Shown one piece after another: positions 11,388-22,411 of a DNA stretch of 64,000 nt (the stretch's first letter is position 1; every line of letters starts with the position of its first letter). The DNA is from Cristatella mucedo (Eukaryota > Bryozoa > Phylactolaemata > Cristatellidae). The stretch is taken from contig WPIO01000010.1 in NCBI GenBank assembly GCA_009760855.2, positions 1,637,001 to 1,701,000 of the forward strand. The letters run 5' to 3'. Both the position numbers and the translations under genes were made by a program. The notes under the pieces are model-generated. The model was given only the letters and a program-made list of their open reading frames with translations, was not told the DNA's origin and did not search any database.

Positions 11388-12915
11388 TAATGTAATGTAA
11401 TGTAATGTATCTCCGTCTGAAACTCCACAAAGTCATACAGGCTATGTGGGTGTTACGCGGGAGACTTTTGTATAGCACACTCACAGCCTAAGCGGCATGT
11501 AGAAAGCATGAAAGTAGCAGCTCAGGATCGCTGAAAAGGATGAGCCATAGTCGGCAGCAGGAGAATAGTTGCCGTTGTGTAAGAATTGTGGAAGCGAGCT
11601 CCGCAGTCTAGGACCTGCAGAGCTAAAGCTTCTGTCGCCAACGATCTTTAAGCACAAGAATGGAACAGCTAATTTATTGTCCATACAGGACCTGAGGGCG
11701 CGAGCAGGCTGAAACTGATGCAGCAGCTCAGCTAGGTACGAAGGAGCCAAGCCGTGGCGGGCCTTGAGAGTTAGCATAGGAACTTTGCTCTGTATCCTTG
11801 GCTTAACCGGCAACCATCCTAGCTCTTTCAGCAAAGGAGACGCGTCCTCAAACCTCTGGGACTTGAAGGCTAGCCTTGCAGCCATATTCATAGTCAGCTG
11901 TAGTGGCCTAGTTGCTTTCTTTGGTAGCCCAACCAAAATGGAATTACAATTATCAAGCCGAGACAGAACTACAGAGCTAGTCAAATTTTTTACAAGCCAC
12001 TGTGAAAGACAGCTCCTAATCTTCGATAGGGATCTGACGTGATGGCTATTTGTAGAAGCAGATTTCTGAATGAAGCTTTTGAAATTGAGGCAGCTGTCGG
12101 AAACGAAATCTAAATTTCTGGCACGTGGTGATGGTCGCACAATAGCATCACCTATTAGAAGAGCAAAGCCTTTTAATCCAGCCACACGCTTAGGGTGTCC
12201 TATGAGCAGCAGTTCCGTTTTATCATCATTTAATTTCAGGAAGTTTTCCGACATCCAGGATCGAATATCGGCAAGGCAAGCATTCAGTTTCTCAGTTGCT
12301 GCAGCAGATTCCGACGGTTTGAATCAAAAATATAACTGATTATCGTCAGCATAGAAGTGATATCCTATTCCATGGGCCTTAATCACTTTTCCCAGAGGTT
12401 GTGTATAAATGAAGAACAGCAAGGGACCGAGTACAGACCCTTGAGGGACTCCACAGGTGACCCTTCTCGTTTGTGAGACCTGACCCCCACACAACACGGA
12501 TTGAACTCGATCAGACAAGTACGATTTAAACCACGCCAGTGCTTCGTCTGCCAGACCGATCGTTGTTCTCAATCGTTCAAGCAGAACCTCGTGATCAATG
12601 GTGTCGAAGGCAGCAGACAGATCTAGCAGAGCTAGGGCAGTGACATTCCCGTCGTCGTTGCCACGTAGAATGTCATTGCTAACACGGAGGAGTGCAGTTT
12701 CAGTGGAGTGCTGCCTCTTGAACCCTGATTGAAATGTTTCTGACATTCCATTATTTTCAATATGTTCAATCAGCTGCTTAGCAACAATTTTTTCAATAAT
12801 CTTTGACAAGAAAAGAAGAATGGAAACTGGGCAATAGTTTTCAAGGACCTCTGTATCTAATCCAGGCTGTTTAAGTATGGGTCTAACGATTGCCAATTTG
12901 AACGAAAATACAGCT
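11388..12915 (-). mobile_element. LINE-I (L2/CR1-type non-LTR retrotransposon), nearly open copy
   Basis: Minus-strand copy encoding reverse transcriptase and the C-terminal region. From 12896 it reads IVRPILKQPGLDTEVLENYC, then a LLDLSAAFDTIDHEVL palm motif, CGVPQGSVLGPLLFFIY, and YADDNQLYF, the catalytic YADD box. A single TGA at 12324-12326 follows. The same frame then resumes and is open to 11481 (SENFLKLNDDKTELLLIG to the end). The copy is 5'-truncated at about 12.91 kb, before the RT start and without the endonuclease. The 3' UTR ends in a (TTACA)n tail, seen as TAATG repeats at 11391-11408. It was probably mobilised recently. Confidence 0.9.
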
Positions 12916-13149
12916 GACTAATCACCCACTCGAATCAAGCTTACTTAGCTGCTAATGGTAGATTATGATTTAACAGTACCCAGACATTATAATTCGGGAA
13001 GCGATAATAAGCTTGATCACGGTTCTTATTTAGTGGCCAAAAACAGCGTGTTTGAAAGGTTGTTGGGACAAGACGTGAAGCTAAGCATGTATTTATTATG
13101 TTCGTCAGGGAATGGCAGCAGCTGATCTATGCACACGATCGGCTCGCCA

Positions 13150-13340
13150 CTCGGGATGAAATAGGCGATTAGCCCAGCGGTTAATGCGCTCATCTTTTAT
13201 CGTGAAAGCCCAGGAGGTAAGGTGCTCGCTCTTCACGACCGAGGTCATGGGTTCAAATCTTGCAGTGAGAGATCCTTGGTTGCCTACTGATCGGGAGGGG
13301 GGTTGATAGCCCATAAGGCTCTTCTGCCACTATAAAAATG
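13150..13340 (+). mobile_element. SINE-B copy, diverged
   Basis: Box A-like TTAGCCCAGCGGTTAATGCG, box B-like GTCATGGGTTCAAATCTTGC, then a GATAGCCCATAAGGCTCTTC end. Same plan as the better copies at 41.6, 47.5 and 53.0 kb. Confidence 0.65.
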
Positions 13341-13371
13341 AATCAATTAAATCAGCTAACATTTGTTTGAA

Positions 13372-13485
13372 GACCAAGATCAAGGTGAACGCATTCGATG
13401 ACCGAGGTCGTGGGCTCGAGCCCAGCGGCATACGTGAAGCGCCTGGGTAGAGATTAAGTTCTCTTGGAACGCCATAGAAAGGAAT
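13372..13485 (+). mobile_element. SINE-A copy
   Basis: GACCGAGGTCGTGGGCTCGA, then GTGAAGCGCCTGGGTAGAGA and TTAAGTTCTCTTGGAACGCC. Confidence 0.78.
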
Positions 13486-13799
13486 TATTTTTTCATTTTT
13501 TTGTCTGCATTACATGTAGTTAGAAAGTTAGAGTTTTTACCATCAGCATCTATGAGATTACTTGAGTTGAGCATGCAACCACGGGAAGACTTACGAAACG
13601 CAGTAAATAATAACAGAAAATGCGAATCGTAGCAAAAGTCCAATTTATTTGCTCAACTCAGGGTTACGACAATTTAATGTTGAATCTCATTCATTATCGT
13701 AGGATTATCCCGTTAAAAAGTGAATTGAAGATAAAAAGACGTTCAACGAGACGATTAAATCACGATCAGAAGTCGTCGTTAATGTGTGCGTCACGTGAC

Positions 13800-14360
13800 T
13801 GATAAACCTTTTGTCCTCTCCATCATCAAAGCGGCAAAAGTGTTGTTTCCGCACCCAAAAATTGCTAATAGACGTCTCCTCATCGAGCCTACAACGACTT
13901 CCATCAAATACAATCTATCAAGTATAGTGCTATCAATCCTCGTGGTGCAGACGCCTTCAGCAGTAGCACTTTCGCCGATTCAGCCTTACCACCATCAAAG
14001 CAGTACTTCATTACCTCAAAAGTTAGCAAGGTAGGAACCTCAAAGTACAATACAATCACAAGCGCAGCCTCCGCAGTGGCAATAGGCGGAGCAGGAATAA
14101 TGGCCACTTTGTTCCGCACAACTTCAGTCATCACAGCCAAGGTACACGACATTTTCAGGTTACCCGAAACATGCCAGCTCCAAGGTTTCGTTTTAAATCG
14201 TTTACTTCGGCCTCAGAAGCAGTATATCGGGTTTCCTGATTACAGCACATGAAGCTTAAACCGTGCGTTTAAACCGTGACCTTAAACTGTGCTGCAGCGG
14301 TTACCTGCACGCGATGATATCTTCTTGATTAACAACAGCAAGTTAACTCCCATTTCCTTC
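13800..14360. repeat. Unclassified dispersed repeat, copy 2
   Basis: Diverged partner of the 2.7-3.2 kb repeat in the same orientation. AGCAGTATATCGGGTTTCCT is the best-kept block. No coding domain is recognised. Confidence 0.45.
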
Positions 14361-15639
14361 AATTTCGCGAGTAATTTCAGATTAGACGTAGACTCAACAT
14401 TACTCTAAGCAGACTCCTGGTTAGCCTTGCCTTTGTAAGTTGGATATTACCAACTCTTGCACCAGACGTGAAACAACCTCTTTATTTTATTTGCTTATAG
14501 ATGCCGTTAAATACTGCACTTATGTGAGTAATGCCTCAAGAAATATCTGAGACGAGCCTCAGTTATAAATTCGCGTCAGTTCGGTGAAACATTGAGCGGC
14601 TGCGACTCGCTCAATTTTGCTCAAGCAACAGAATTCTGTAAATTTCAGCGGGCGGTTTCTCCTTTGAATTCCAAATTCTAAATATTGGGAGATAAAGCAG
14701 GAATATCAGCTTTTAAGGTAACAATTGTGCGAGATTGTTTGCCTTATTGTGGCCACTAAAGTATGCCATGTTTCAGGTGCAACGTTCACCGATAGAGTCA
14801 CAAGCAATAAGTCTAGCATTAAATGACTTTAAAGTGTTCGCTGCAACCATCAAACGCTTTCAGTGCCAAATGTTATCAAAGCGCGGCGGAGTCTTGCACT
14901 CAAGTAATTGTCTTGACTTTATCAAGACTTAAGACTTTGCCTTGGGCAATGTGTAGAAGTAAAGGCCCAGTGCTCATAGCGCTGTGAGTCCTACCAGACG
15001 CATAACTACTGGCGAATCCATCTAGCGTTCCGAAGCACGACTTGTCACACGTGCTACACCGATGCACACAGTAAGCCAGAGGTAGCATAGAACGCCATCA
15101 ATAAAGAACGTCAGTATTTAGCGTAAACACTCTATTTCGTAAGCGTATACTATTCTATTCATTAGCCGCAGAGAGGCACGCGCGTGTGGCCCCAACTATA
15201 GCGTGTTACTTACTTTAGAGCCAAGTCCAAAACTCACTGGTTCACAGCCTAAACCACAGCTGACTAGACATCTCTTAAATCGGGCTTTTTTAGTCGCCTA
15301 ATAATAATAAAGTGTGACGTAAACGGCTCCTAAAGAGTGATAATTTAAGAATCACAAATAACCCTAAAGCACTGTCCTATTTTAACCGCTTCGGCGCGCA
15401 CAAATTTCATTACGGAGATACAGAAGGCGAAATGTACTGGTGCAAATTCGGACGGCTCGAAATCAATTCAAAGCCACCCGAGGGAGGGTCCCGTATGAAA
15501 AACAATGACTTTCATGAAGTTACGCGTCGCGCAGGAGCGCTTTCTATAGTCTTAACTCTTAGCAAGTCTTGGCGGCTTTCAGTGCGCACACGGCATCCAA
15601 TAGACTTCATCTATTAAAACGAAGATCAGCAGTCGACGA
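14361..15639. other. Gene-free stretch
   Basis: I see no repeat family, domain or long open frame here. Confidence 0.45.
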
Positions 15640-15775
15640 AGTGAGCGTAGCATGGAAGTAGCAGCTCAAGACGGTTGGAAAAGATGTGCCTCAGTCCGCA
15701 GCAGGGAAGTAGATATTGTTGAGGTAAGAATCGTGGACTTGGGCTCCACAGCAGAGGGTTTGCAAAGAATGCACA
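15640..15775 (-). mobile_element. LINE-I 3' fragment, diverged
   Basis: About 130 bp aligning to the end of LINE-I ORF2: GAGCGTAGCATGGAAGTAGC, then a GTCGGCAGCAGG-like stretch and an AAGAATCGTGGA block in the same order as in the 11.5- and 26.5-kb copies. Confidence 0.7.
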
Positions 15776-15924
15776 GTCAGATACAGTGTCAGCACGCACA
15801 GGAACGCGGAGAACCTTTCCCACTGACTAAATCTCAAATCTCAGACTGAACCTTTCCCACTGCAAATTCTTTATGGAGCATACACGTTTCAATGCTCTTA
15901 CTTTTAAGGTCAAGAAAGGGCTAT

Positions 15925-16255
15925 CGTGACGTCAGTCGGGCGTGATTTACTGGCTTTGGGTGCACACGAGCTCAAATCACGGTCTCCTAAATATTTGGTG
16001 CTGCTTAAAAGCGCAGCAAAACGGCTCAAGTCAGGTGAGCTTGCGGTTCGATGCCCAGCCCGCATGGGGGCGGGGCGTAGTTGGGATAGGCAGGCTGGAA
16101 AAAAATAATGAAGGGATCCAAAAGTGAGTGACATAACATTGAAGTCGATACGCTGCCTGGTGGTAAGCCAGTACTCGCGTTCGACAAGTGATCTAACGCG
16201 GCAGGCAACTGTGAGGCTCCAGTTTGGGCCGCTTATCAGCAATACAGTCTCTTGG
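15925..16255 (-). mobile_element. LINE-II fragment
   Basis: The minus-strand frame reads QRIDFNVMSLTFGSLHYFFP, matching the LINE-II segment QRIDFKVLSLTFRSLHS. It is followed by GDRDLSSCAPKA, matching GDRAFSSYAPTA. Several stops occur outside the best frame. Confidence 0.75.
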
Positions 16256-16565
16256 ATGGATTTCCAAGTTTGAATGCATCAAATGTAAGAAGCGCTCACA
16301 AAGCCGGAATACCGAGCAGAGACTCTTGCGAAATTATTTTACCGCCTACCTTGACGGCCTTTAGATTTGGTAACGGTCGCAGCAGTGATAGCGACGCTGA
16401 GTGATGTCCGGATGTCCGGCACATTTTCGCCCGGGCCGGTGTTGCTCAGAGGGCCGACCAGGGATCGGAAGATTGGCCTTGCACTCGGGCTCTCGTTTAT
16501 CCGACCCCGATCCCGCCAAAAATTGGCCGAACCCGAAATTGGCGGGCTCCCGATCGTCGAGCTGG

Positions 16566-16706
16566 TTTGATCAAGCGGTTAAGGTGCTCGCCCCGACCAA
16601 GGTCTGACTGAGGTCGTGGGCTCGAGCCCCGAGGCATATGTGAAGCGCCTGAATAGAGATTAAATTCTCTTGGGGCGCTATATAAATGAATTATTTAATG
16701 AATTAT
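16566..16706 (+). mobile_element. SINE-A copy, near full length
   Basis: The best copy. Box A region AAGCGGTTAAGGTGCTCGCC, box B GTCGTGGGCTCGAGCCCCGA, body CATATGTGAAGCGCCTGAAT, and tail TAAATTCTCTTGGGGCGCTA ending ATAAATGAATTATT. Confidence 0.88.
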
Positions 16707-17021
16707 ATATATGAGAGCCCTGCTGGGTTAGAAGGCGCACAAGTGTGGATATCCCCTTCAAGGCTTCCCCGGACCTGCATCGCTTCTTCTACTGCAGCAT
16801 CCGGTGTCTTTTAGTTGCCGACTGTGCCCGAATGCGTCCTTCAGTGAGTGACGAATCTCAGCATTGAAAACCCGCCAATCTGAGTTCGAACTGTTGCGGC
16901 CATCATCCGGGCGTTTATTTCCACACTGGCAGCACTCATCCCACTATGCTCACTTTGAATCAAGTGCATACTATTCTCTTTAATCCGGGATTAAAAAAAT
17001 TGTAATGTGATTTCTTTTTAT

Positions 17022-17165
17022 AGTGGTTAAGGCTTTTTCCTTAAGCGACCGAGGTCAAGGTACTCCTTTTTGATGGCCGAGTCGTGGGCTCGAGCCCTGA
17101 GGCATATGTGAATCACCTGGATACAGAATAAGTTCTCTTAGGATGCTATACAATTTGATTTATAT
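17022..17165 (+). mobile_element. SINE-A copy with internal insertion
   Basis: GTGGTTAAGGCTTTTTCCTT, a partly duplicated middle (GACCGAGGTCAAGG, then GGCCGAGTCGTGGGCTCGAG), and the tail AAGTTCTCTTAGGATGCTAT. Confidence 0.75.
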
Positions 17166-17918
17166 AATATACATATTTTATCATCCAGGCGCTTCGCTCA
17201 TGCCATATGGCTTGACCCCACGACCTCGGTGAAACAGACTTGGCAAGCAGCAATCATCAAAATTAAAATGTCCACGAGGTGTAGACTTACGTTCCTCAGG
17301 GAATACGCACTGGTTTTTGCTACGAACTCGCGTCTCTCGCCCGATACCATTTGTTTGCGAGATCCTTGCTTCTTTTCTGCGGCCGAGACCGTGTACTCAC
17401 GTTTCTGTTTTGGTGTAAACATTTATCGCGTGAGCACTCGAGCGAGACAGACGGTCTTATCTTGCTCTGTGTAAAGTCGTCTACTAAGGTGCGTGCTAAG
17501 GAAAGGAGACCAATACGCCACTCGCCTCCGCTACGGCGCTCTGGCACCCTGGCGCTGGATGAACGAGGCTGCCTGTAATTTCTTCTTCGCTAACAGCAGG
17601 GCAGCACTGGGACGTAGTTGACCAGCGGACGAAAGGCAGAATTCTTACTCTGACCGGCGATGCGATGCCGCGACTTGACGCCACCACGCCTTCTGCTTAA
17701 CTGCTGTACGAGGCTGCCCTGAGGGTACCTCGCTTGCTTTCAAGCAACGATGGTGAATGTGTCCTTTCCTGACCAGGGGTGCATCAGTGGTTGCTTCTAA
17801 GCCACTTACTACTGAGTGATTGTGACGACTGAGCATGGCCGCTGACGTTGAGCCAGAGACAGGATATGAAGCTTATGAACAGAGCAACGTGCAATTTGGC
17901 AAATCAGCTGAGCTATTA

Positions 17919-17946
17919 GCATACGTACGTACGTACGTGCGTGCGT
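17919..17946. repeat. (TACG)n/(TGCG)n microsatellite
   Basis: CATACGTACGTACGTACG, then TGCGTGCGT. Confidence 0.85.
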
Positions 17947-18229
17947 CCAAAAACGGAAATCGCTGCTGACTCACTAGTCAAAACTTACCAATGGAAAGCG
18001 AGAGCCCGAAGAAATCAGCATCCCAATGGAAAAATGCATTTAAAATTGAAAATTAAACTGTGAGGAAAAAATAACCAATGGCGAATAGTTTCAAAACTGA
18101 AAAAAGTAACCAGCTTTGATGGACATTTTTGTTTTCGGGACAAAAGAGCGAAAAGCGCTAGAATAGAATGATTAGCGAGTAATTAGCACTGGCTACCGAT
18201 AAGGCACGAAATCGATTTCAACATCTTCC

Positions 18230-18485
18230 ATGTGGCCAACAGATTGCTTCACCGCTTGCTCTACCTACCCCACCGATCCGACCTCCTCGCTCCGACAGTC
18301 ACGTGCTCTGGCACCATCCGCTCCTCAGCATCCAGTCACCTCGCCGTCCCTCACGCTAAATTGAGATTCTTTGGCGATCGAGCGCGGAGCCTTCACCTCG
18401 TACGCACCCGAAGTCTGGAACTCGCTTCCGGCCATGATCACGCAGTCAAGGTCGATGACCTTACATCTTGTACGTCTCAGCTAAG
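18230..18485 (+). mobile_element. LINE-II-like fragment
   Basis: The plus-strand sequence around 18365-18430 encodes a decayed FGDRA.S…A..WNSLP motif (TTTGGCGATCGAGCGCGGAG…TGGAACTCGCTTCC), the ORF2 C-terminus of L2/CR1-type LINEs. Confidence 0.5.
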
Positions 18486-18692
18486 GGCGCAAGTGATCCA
18501 GTCAGCATAGAACTTCACCCCATAGAACTTATCGGTGTAATTTGCGTGCAAACCTGTGAATGGTTACTAACCGGTGGTCATGAGTGTCCTCACGTTTGCT
18601 TTAGCAAGCTGCTCTAGGCGTGATAGCTGTTTGCCTTTTCATGCACGTTACGGTGGATATCGCTATTCCCTGGTTTGCCGTTCTCTTTCAGC

Positions 18693-18765
18693 TGGCTGTG
18701 AAGCGTCTGGACAGAGATTGGGTTCTCTCAGGGAGCTGTGCAAACGAATTATTATTACTAGTATT
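18693..18765 (+). mobile_element. SINE-A or LINE-II tail fragment
   Basis: TGTGAAGCGTCTGGACAGAG, then GTTCTCTCAGGGAGCTGTGC, ending in ATTATTATTA. The ATT end suggests a LINE-II tail; TGTGAAGCG suggests SINE-A. Confidence 0.55.
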
Positions 18766-19467
18766 GTTCACTTTTATGGACAACTGCGAGAAAAAACTAA
18801 CAGCAGGGACAGCTAGTCAGCGTCTCTCTACCAGAACGTAAAGCACGATTTTCGTCAGACTCCATTACAGCCGGACACTGAAGAAGCCCGAAAGGTGCCG
18901 CGCTTTCGAAGCTCGGTGGCTTCTCTACTCTGAGATCTTGTGGAATAAATATTTTGTTAGCGTGAAAAAGAAGTGCAATATTACTCTCTATGCGGATATA
19001 GTCGAGTTGGTGTGGCGGGCTCACCACCTAGGCCAGCGGACTTTCAAACCCGCCTTTCATAGCCGAGTTAAAGCTGTCCGTCGTGACTTGTATCCACAGC
19101 TATAGGCTAGTAAACGTTCTGGAGAACTGCAGACTCGGTGACCCGGATGAAGAACTGCTGGCCCGGCCAGCTTGTAACGCAGGAAGGGTGGCCGTAAAAG
19201 TGAATTTCGCAATCAACGGATACGGCTCGGCTCGAACGCTCCTATTTATAGAGAGACAAGCTTGCTCGTTGGCCGTTCACCGAATCAATGCCGAGCCGCC
19301 GCGCGCACGTGGCACGTGACGATACGCTCCTTCGCTGCTCGCCTGCTGCTGCTACGGGCACCAGGCGAACAGCAGCCAGCCCATGGAAAATGAGGGGCGC
19401 GCAGTGACGCGGCCGGCTTGCGCGTGCGAACCGAAAGCCGCGTAAAAAATAAAAAATAAATAAAAAT

Positions 19468-19705
19468 CATTTGCATAGCGCCCCAAGGGAATTTATACCT
19501 CCATTCAAGCGCTTCTAATATGCCGCGGGGATGTAGCCCAAAACCGGACGTCGATCGTCGCGTGTCGAAGGGGCAGGCGTACGTTCACGACGAGCTGTGT
19601 ATTTGCGTGGCGCCCTAAAAGAACTTGATCTCTATGCAGCGCTTTTAGATATGCCGCAGGACTCAAGCCCACGACCTCGGTCGAAAAAAGGCCGACACTT
19701 GACCC
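19468..19705 (-). mobile_element. Two SINE-A copies, minus strand
   Basis: The first (19468-19530) has GCGCCCCAAGGGAATTTATA and ATATGCCGCGGG only. The second (19605-19705) has GGCGCCCTAAAAGAACTTGA, GATATGCCGCAGGACTCAAG and CCCACGACCTCGGTCG. Confidence 0.75.
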
Positions 19706-19835
19706 CTGGGCCAAGCGTACGGGACTGTCGCAACGAAGCAACTGCTCAGTCTCAATGGTTTTTGGGAGTTACAGACGGTCGTGCTTAGGGGGGGGGGGGC
19801 TTCGCAGGCTAGCAGAGCCAGCAACCTCTTTAGAT

Positions 19836-20150
19836 TAGCGGTTCTCAACCTGAGTGGGTCGCCACCCCTTTGGGGATCGAACGGGGGTTGCTTAAGACCA
19901 TCGGAAAACACGCATTTCCGACGGTCTTAGGAACCAATATTGTTTTTTGTGATTAATCACTATGCTTTAATTATGTTCATTTGCAACAATGAAAATATAG
20001 CCTGCATGTCAGATATTCATGTTACGATTGCTAGTAGCAAATTTTCAGTTATGACGTTGCAACGAAAATAATTGTATGGCTGGGGGGTCGTCACAACATG
20101 AGGAACTGTATTAAAGGGTCGCGCGGCATTAGGAAGGTTGAGAACCACTA
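19836..20150 (+). mobile_element. SPIN-like non-autonomous hAT element
   Basis: A complete 315-bp element. The left terminus is TAGCGGTTCTCAACCT and the right terminus, read inward, is TAGTGGTTCTCAACCT, so the terminal inverted repeats agree at 15 of 16 bases. Near the left end is AAGACCATCGGAAAACA facing TTTCCGACGGTCTTA, the inner palindrome typical of SPIN elements. The right half carries CAACATGAGGAACTGTATTA and AAGGGTCGCG-GCATTAGGAA, which I remember as the near-invariant SPIN/murine URR1-type end. Candidate 8-bp target duplications are CTTTAGAT and CCATAGAA, matching at only 5 of 8. It has no transposase, so it would need a full hAT copy elsewhere. Confidence 0.87.
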
Positions 20151-20387
20151 CCATAGAACGACTACGGAGTGATATCGACAGGCGGCTGAGGTAGGGTTCG
20201 GTTTGGCTTCAGCTAGGCCCTACACCAGCACTCGGGGCGCTGGCTGTGGAAATGTGTTGCAGCCGAAAAGACGACAGTGGCCTCTGCGGCTGGCCGGATA
20301 AGGGAGGTCATACAGAATCGTGGCGGGATGGCGTCACACAAAACGTGTACACACGCACACAAAGCTCGTACATACCGGCAGCATACG

Positions 20388-20505
20388 CGTCCAGTGGTTA
20401 AGGTTCTTGCCCCGACCCGGGTCAGGCCGAGGTCATGGGCTTCAGCCCCGAGGCATATGTGAAGCGCCCGAATAGAGATTTTCTCTGAGGGTGCTACACC
20501 AATCA
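20388..20505 (+). mobile_element. SINE-A copy
   Basis: CCAGTGGTTAAGGTTCTTGC, GAGGTCATGGGCTTCAGCCC (box B with a changed core), GTGAAGCGCCCGAATAGAGA, TTTTCTCTGAGGGTGCTACA. It lies about 240 bp right of the SPIN-like element. Confidence 0.78.
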
Positions 20506-20799
20506 GTAATTTTTATGAGTTGTAAATAAATATTTTCACATAGTCGGCATAACTTTAGTAAGCCTAGCATCGTAAAAAACCATCTTATTTCCCGAGCGAA
20601 TGTACAGCTTCAGCAGTGACGGCCATAGGATTTTTTTGTACCTGGGTGGATCGTACCATTTTGAACTCAACTCACAACTCTTGCTCAACGACCTCTTTAC
20701 CGCTGCCGACACGAACTACGTACTTTCTCGACAGTCCTCATGACTTGCCTCTCCTATTCTTTTTGATGCGTGTGATGAACTCTATTGGCTACCGTACTA

Positions 20800-20960
20800 C
20801 CCTCCAAAAGCTACACAAGAGTGAAATAAAGAAGCTGCAATGGCTCCCGGTTGACAAACGGGTAATAAACGTTGAAATTCGAACTCAGAGGCACAAGGTC
20901 CAGCTCGTTCATACCTCTGAGGTCACTATACAAATGTATTATTATTATTATTAGTATGAT
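20800..20960 (+). mobile_element. LINE-II-like fragment with (ATT)n end
   Basis: The plus strand reads KLQWLPVDKRVINVEI, matching LHWLPVKQRIDFKV. It then jumps to CTCTGAGGTCACTATACAAATG and (TTA)n, so it is an internally deleted copy keeping the LINE-II tail. Confidence 0.6.
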
Positions 20961-21271
20961 TGCTACTTATTACGGCTGCACTAGTTTCAGCATCCTTGCA
21001 CCCTTCGAGCCTTTTGGGGCACTCACCAAGTTAGCAGTCCATTCTCTCACTTGGGGAGTCCGGCGGCGACAGAAAAGTTTGCTCTGCCGGAACAAGATTA
21101 TGGAGCTCACATCTACATCTTGTCTCCTGCTGCACATGCTCTCCAGCACTGGCTTCGTGGAGTCACAGACGAAGACCATAATACAGTATAGAAAACTCTC
21201 TAGCTAAACAGCAAGCATCTGCTGCTGACTGGGATACATAGCTAAACTAAGTGGACACAGCAGGCATAGGG

Positions 21272-21272
<1 letters not shown>

Positions 21273-21322
<50 letters not shown>

Positions 21323-21381
21323 AGGGAGGGAGAGAGAGATTGAAAGTAAGAGGGAGGGAGGGAGAGAGAGAGAGATTGAAA

Positions 21382-21456
<75 letters not shown>
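21273..21456. repeat. (GA)n microsatellite with GGGA interruptions
   Basis: GA runs with two near-identical blocks, each a (GGGA)-repeat stretch leading into a GAGATTGAAAGTAAGA interruption, spaced about 45 bp apart. This suggests a tandem duplication within the tract. Confidence 0.95.
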
Positions 21457-21457
<1 letters not shown>

Positions 21458-22360
21458 AAGAGCCAGAACGACTAAAGAACGGAGCAATGCTCCTTAGCGT
21501 CTTCTCTCGACAAATGTATTGTACGTATGATCAACAAGAGGAAGAGGAAAGCAATCGAACATACACGGTACGTACAACTACTAGGCGCTTGCTGTAGGCA
21601 CTTGACGAAGCAGCCCAGGCAGACGCTTCTTAGCACAGAGGCAGCCTGCCTTGCACATGCTAACGGTTGTAAAAAAATATTCAGTTCAGCACCAGTTCGA
21701 GCAGGCGGGTTATCCACGCCACATGAGGAGCATACAAAAATCAGCAGGTGCCACGTGACCTGTTTGGCTGGATCAGCGTCCAACGAGGTACAAAGGGAGG
21801 ATGCTGCCCCTCGTGCGGGCACTCGGAGAGAGAGAGAGACAGTGTGCTGGCATTCTGCATTGGCCAAAGCCTTCGCGGAACGACGGATTGCATCGCAAGG
21901 TGGCAGTCGCAGTCTCATCGTAGTCGCAGCAGTGACTAGGCAAACGAAAGGTGGTGGCGGAACACTCGGAGCCGTCTCAGGTGCATCGTTATCTTCATCG
22001 TCAGCTCTTTGGACTAGGAGTCTGCAGCACCGTCTTACGATCACGTGGAGGGGTGGCGCCGGCCCTCGCTCGCTCGCTCGGGGATTCACACAGCAGCACA
22101 ACAGCATGCAGCTGCGTGTGCTGCTGCCTGCCGATCGTGCCACCATCACTCTCTGGGACTCCTCCACAGGCGGCGAGAGACCGACACTGAGCATGCGATG
22201 CGGGTCACCAGAACGCAGGCACGCTTCGACGCTCATGCGGCCGGTGCTGATAAAACCGGCGCCAGCAATAACAGCACTTCTTGTCGAAGACGGCTTCTAC
22301 CGGCTGCAGCATCTCAATCGGGGAGGGGGAGGAGGTGCAGCATATTCACGAGCAGCAGAA

Positions 22361-22411
22361 AATCGTTGTGCACAGCAGCCCTGCGTAAGGGCTGCTGTGC
22401 ACACGGCGATT
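22361..22411. repeat. 16-bp hairpin with extended base
   Basis: Arms TGTGCACAGCAGCCCT (22367-22382) and AGGGCTGCTGTGCACA (22388-22403) with loop GCGTA. AATCG (22361-22365) pairs with CGATT (22407-22411) across a small internal loop. Confidence 0.85.

Noticed and set aside
21900-22045. Minus-strand acidic/proline-rich stretch as a final Caskin exon (acceptor gtgctgcag near 22.03 kb).
   Set aside because: The phase needs two leading bases of a codon from the previous exon, but the strong GTACGT donor leaves one. Only a weak donor (GTAGAG) further on would fit.
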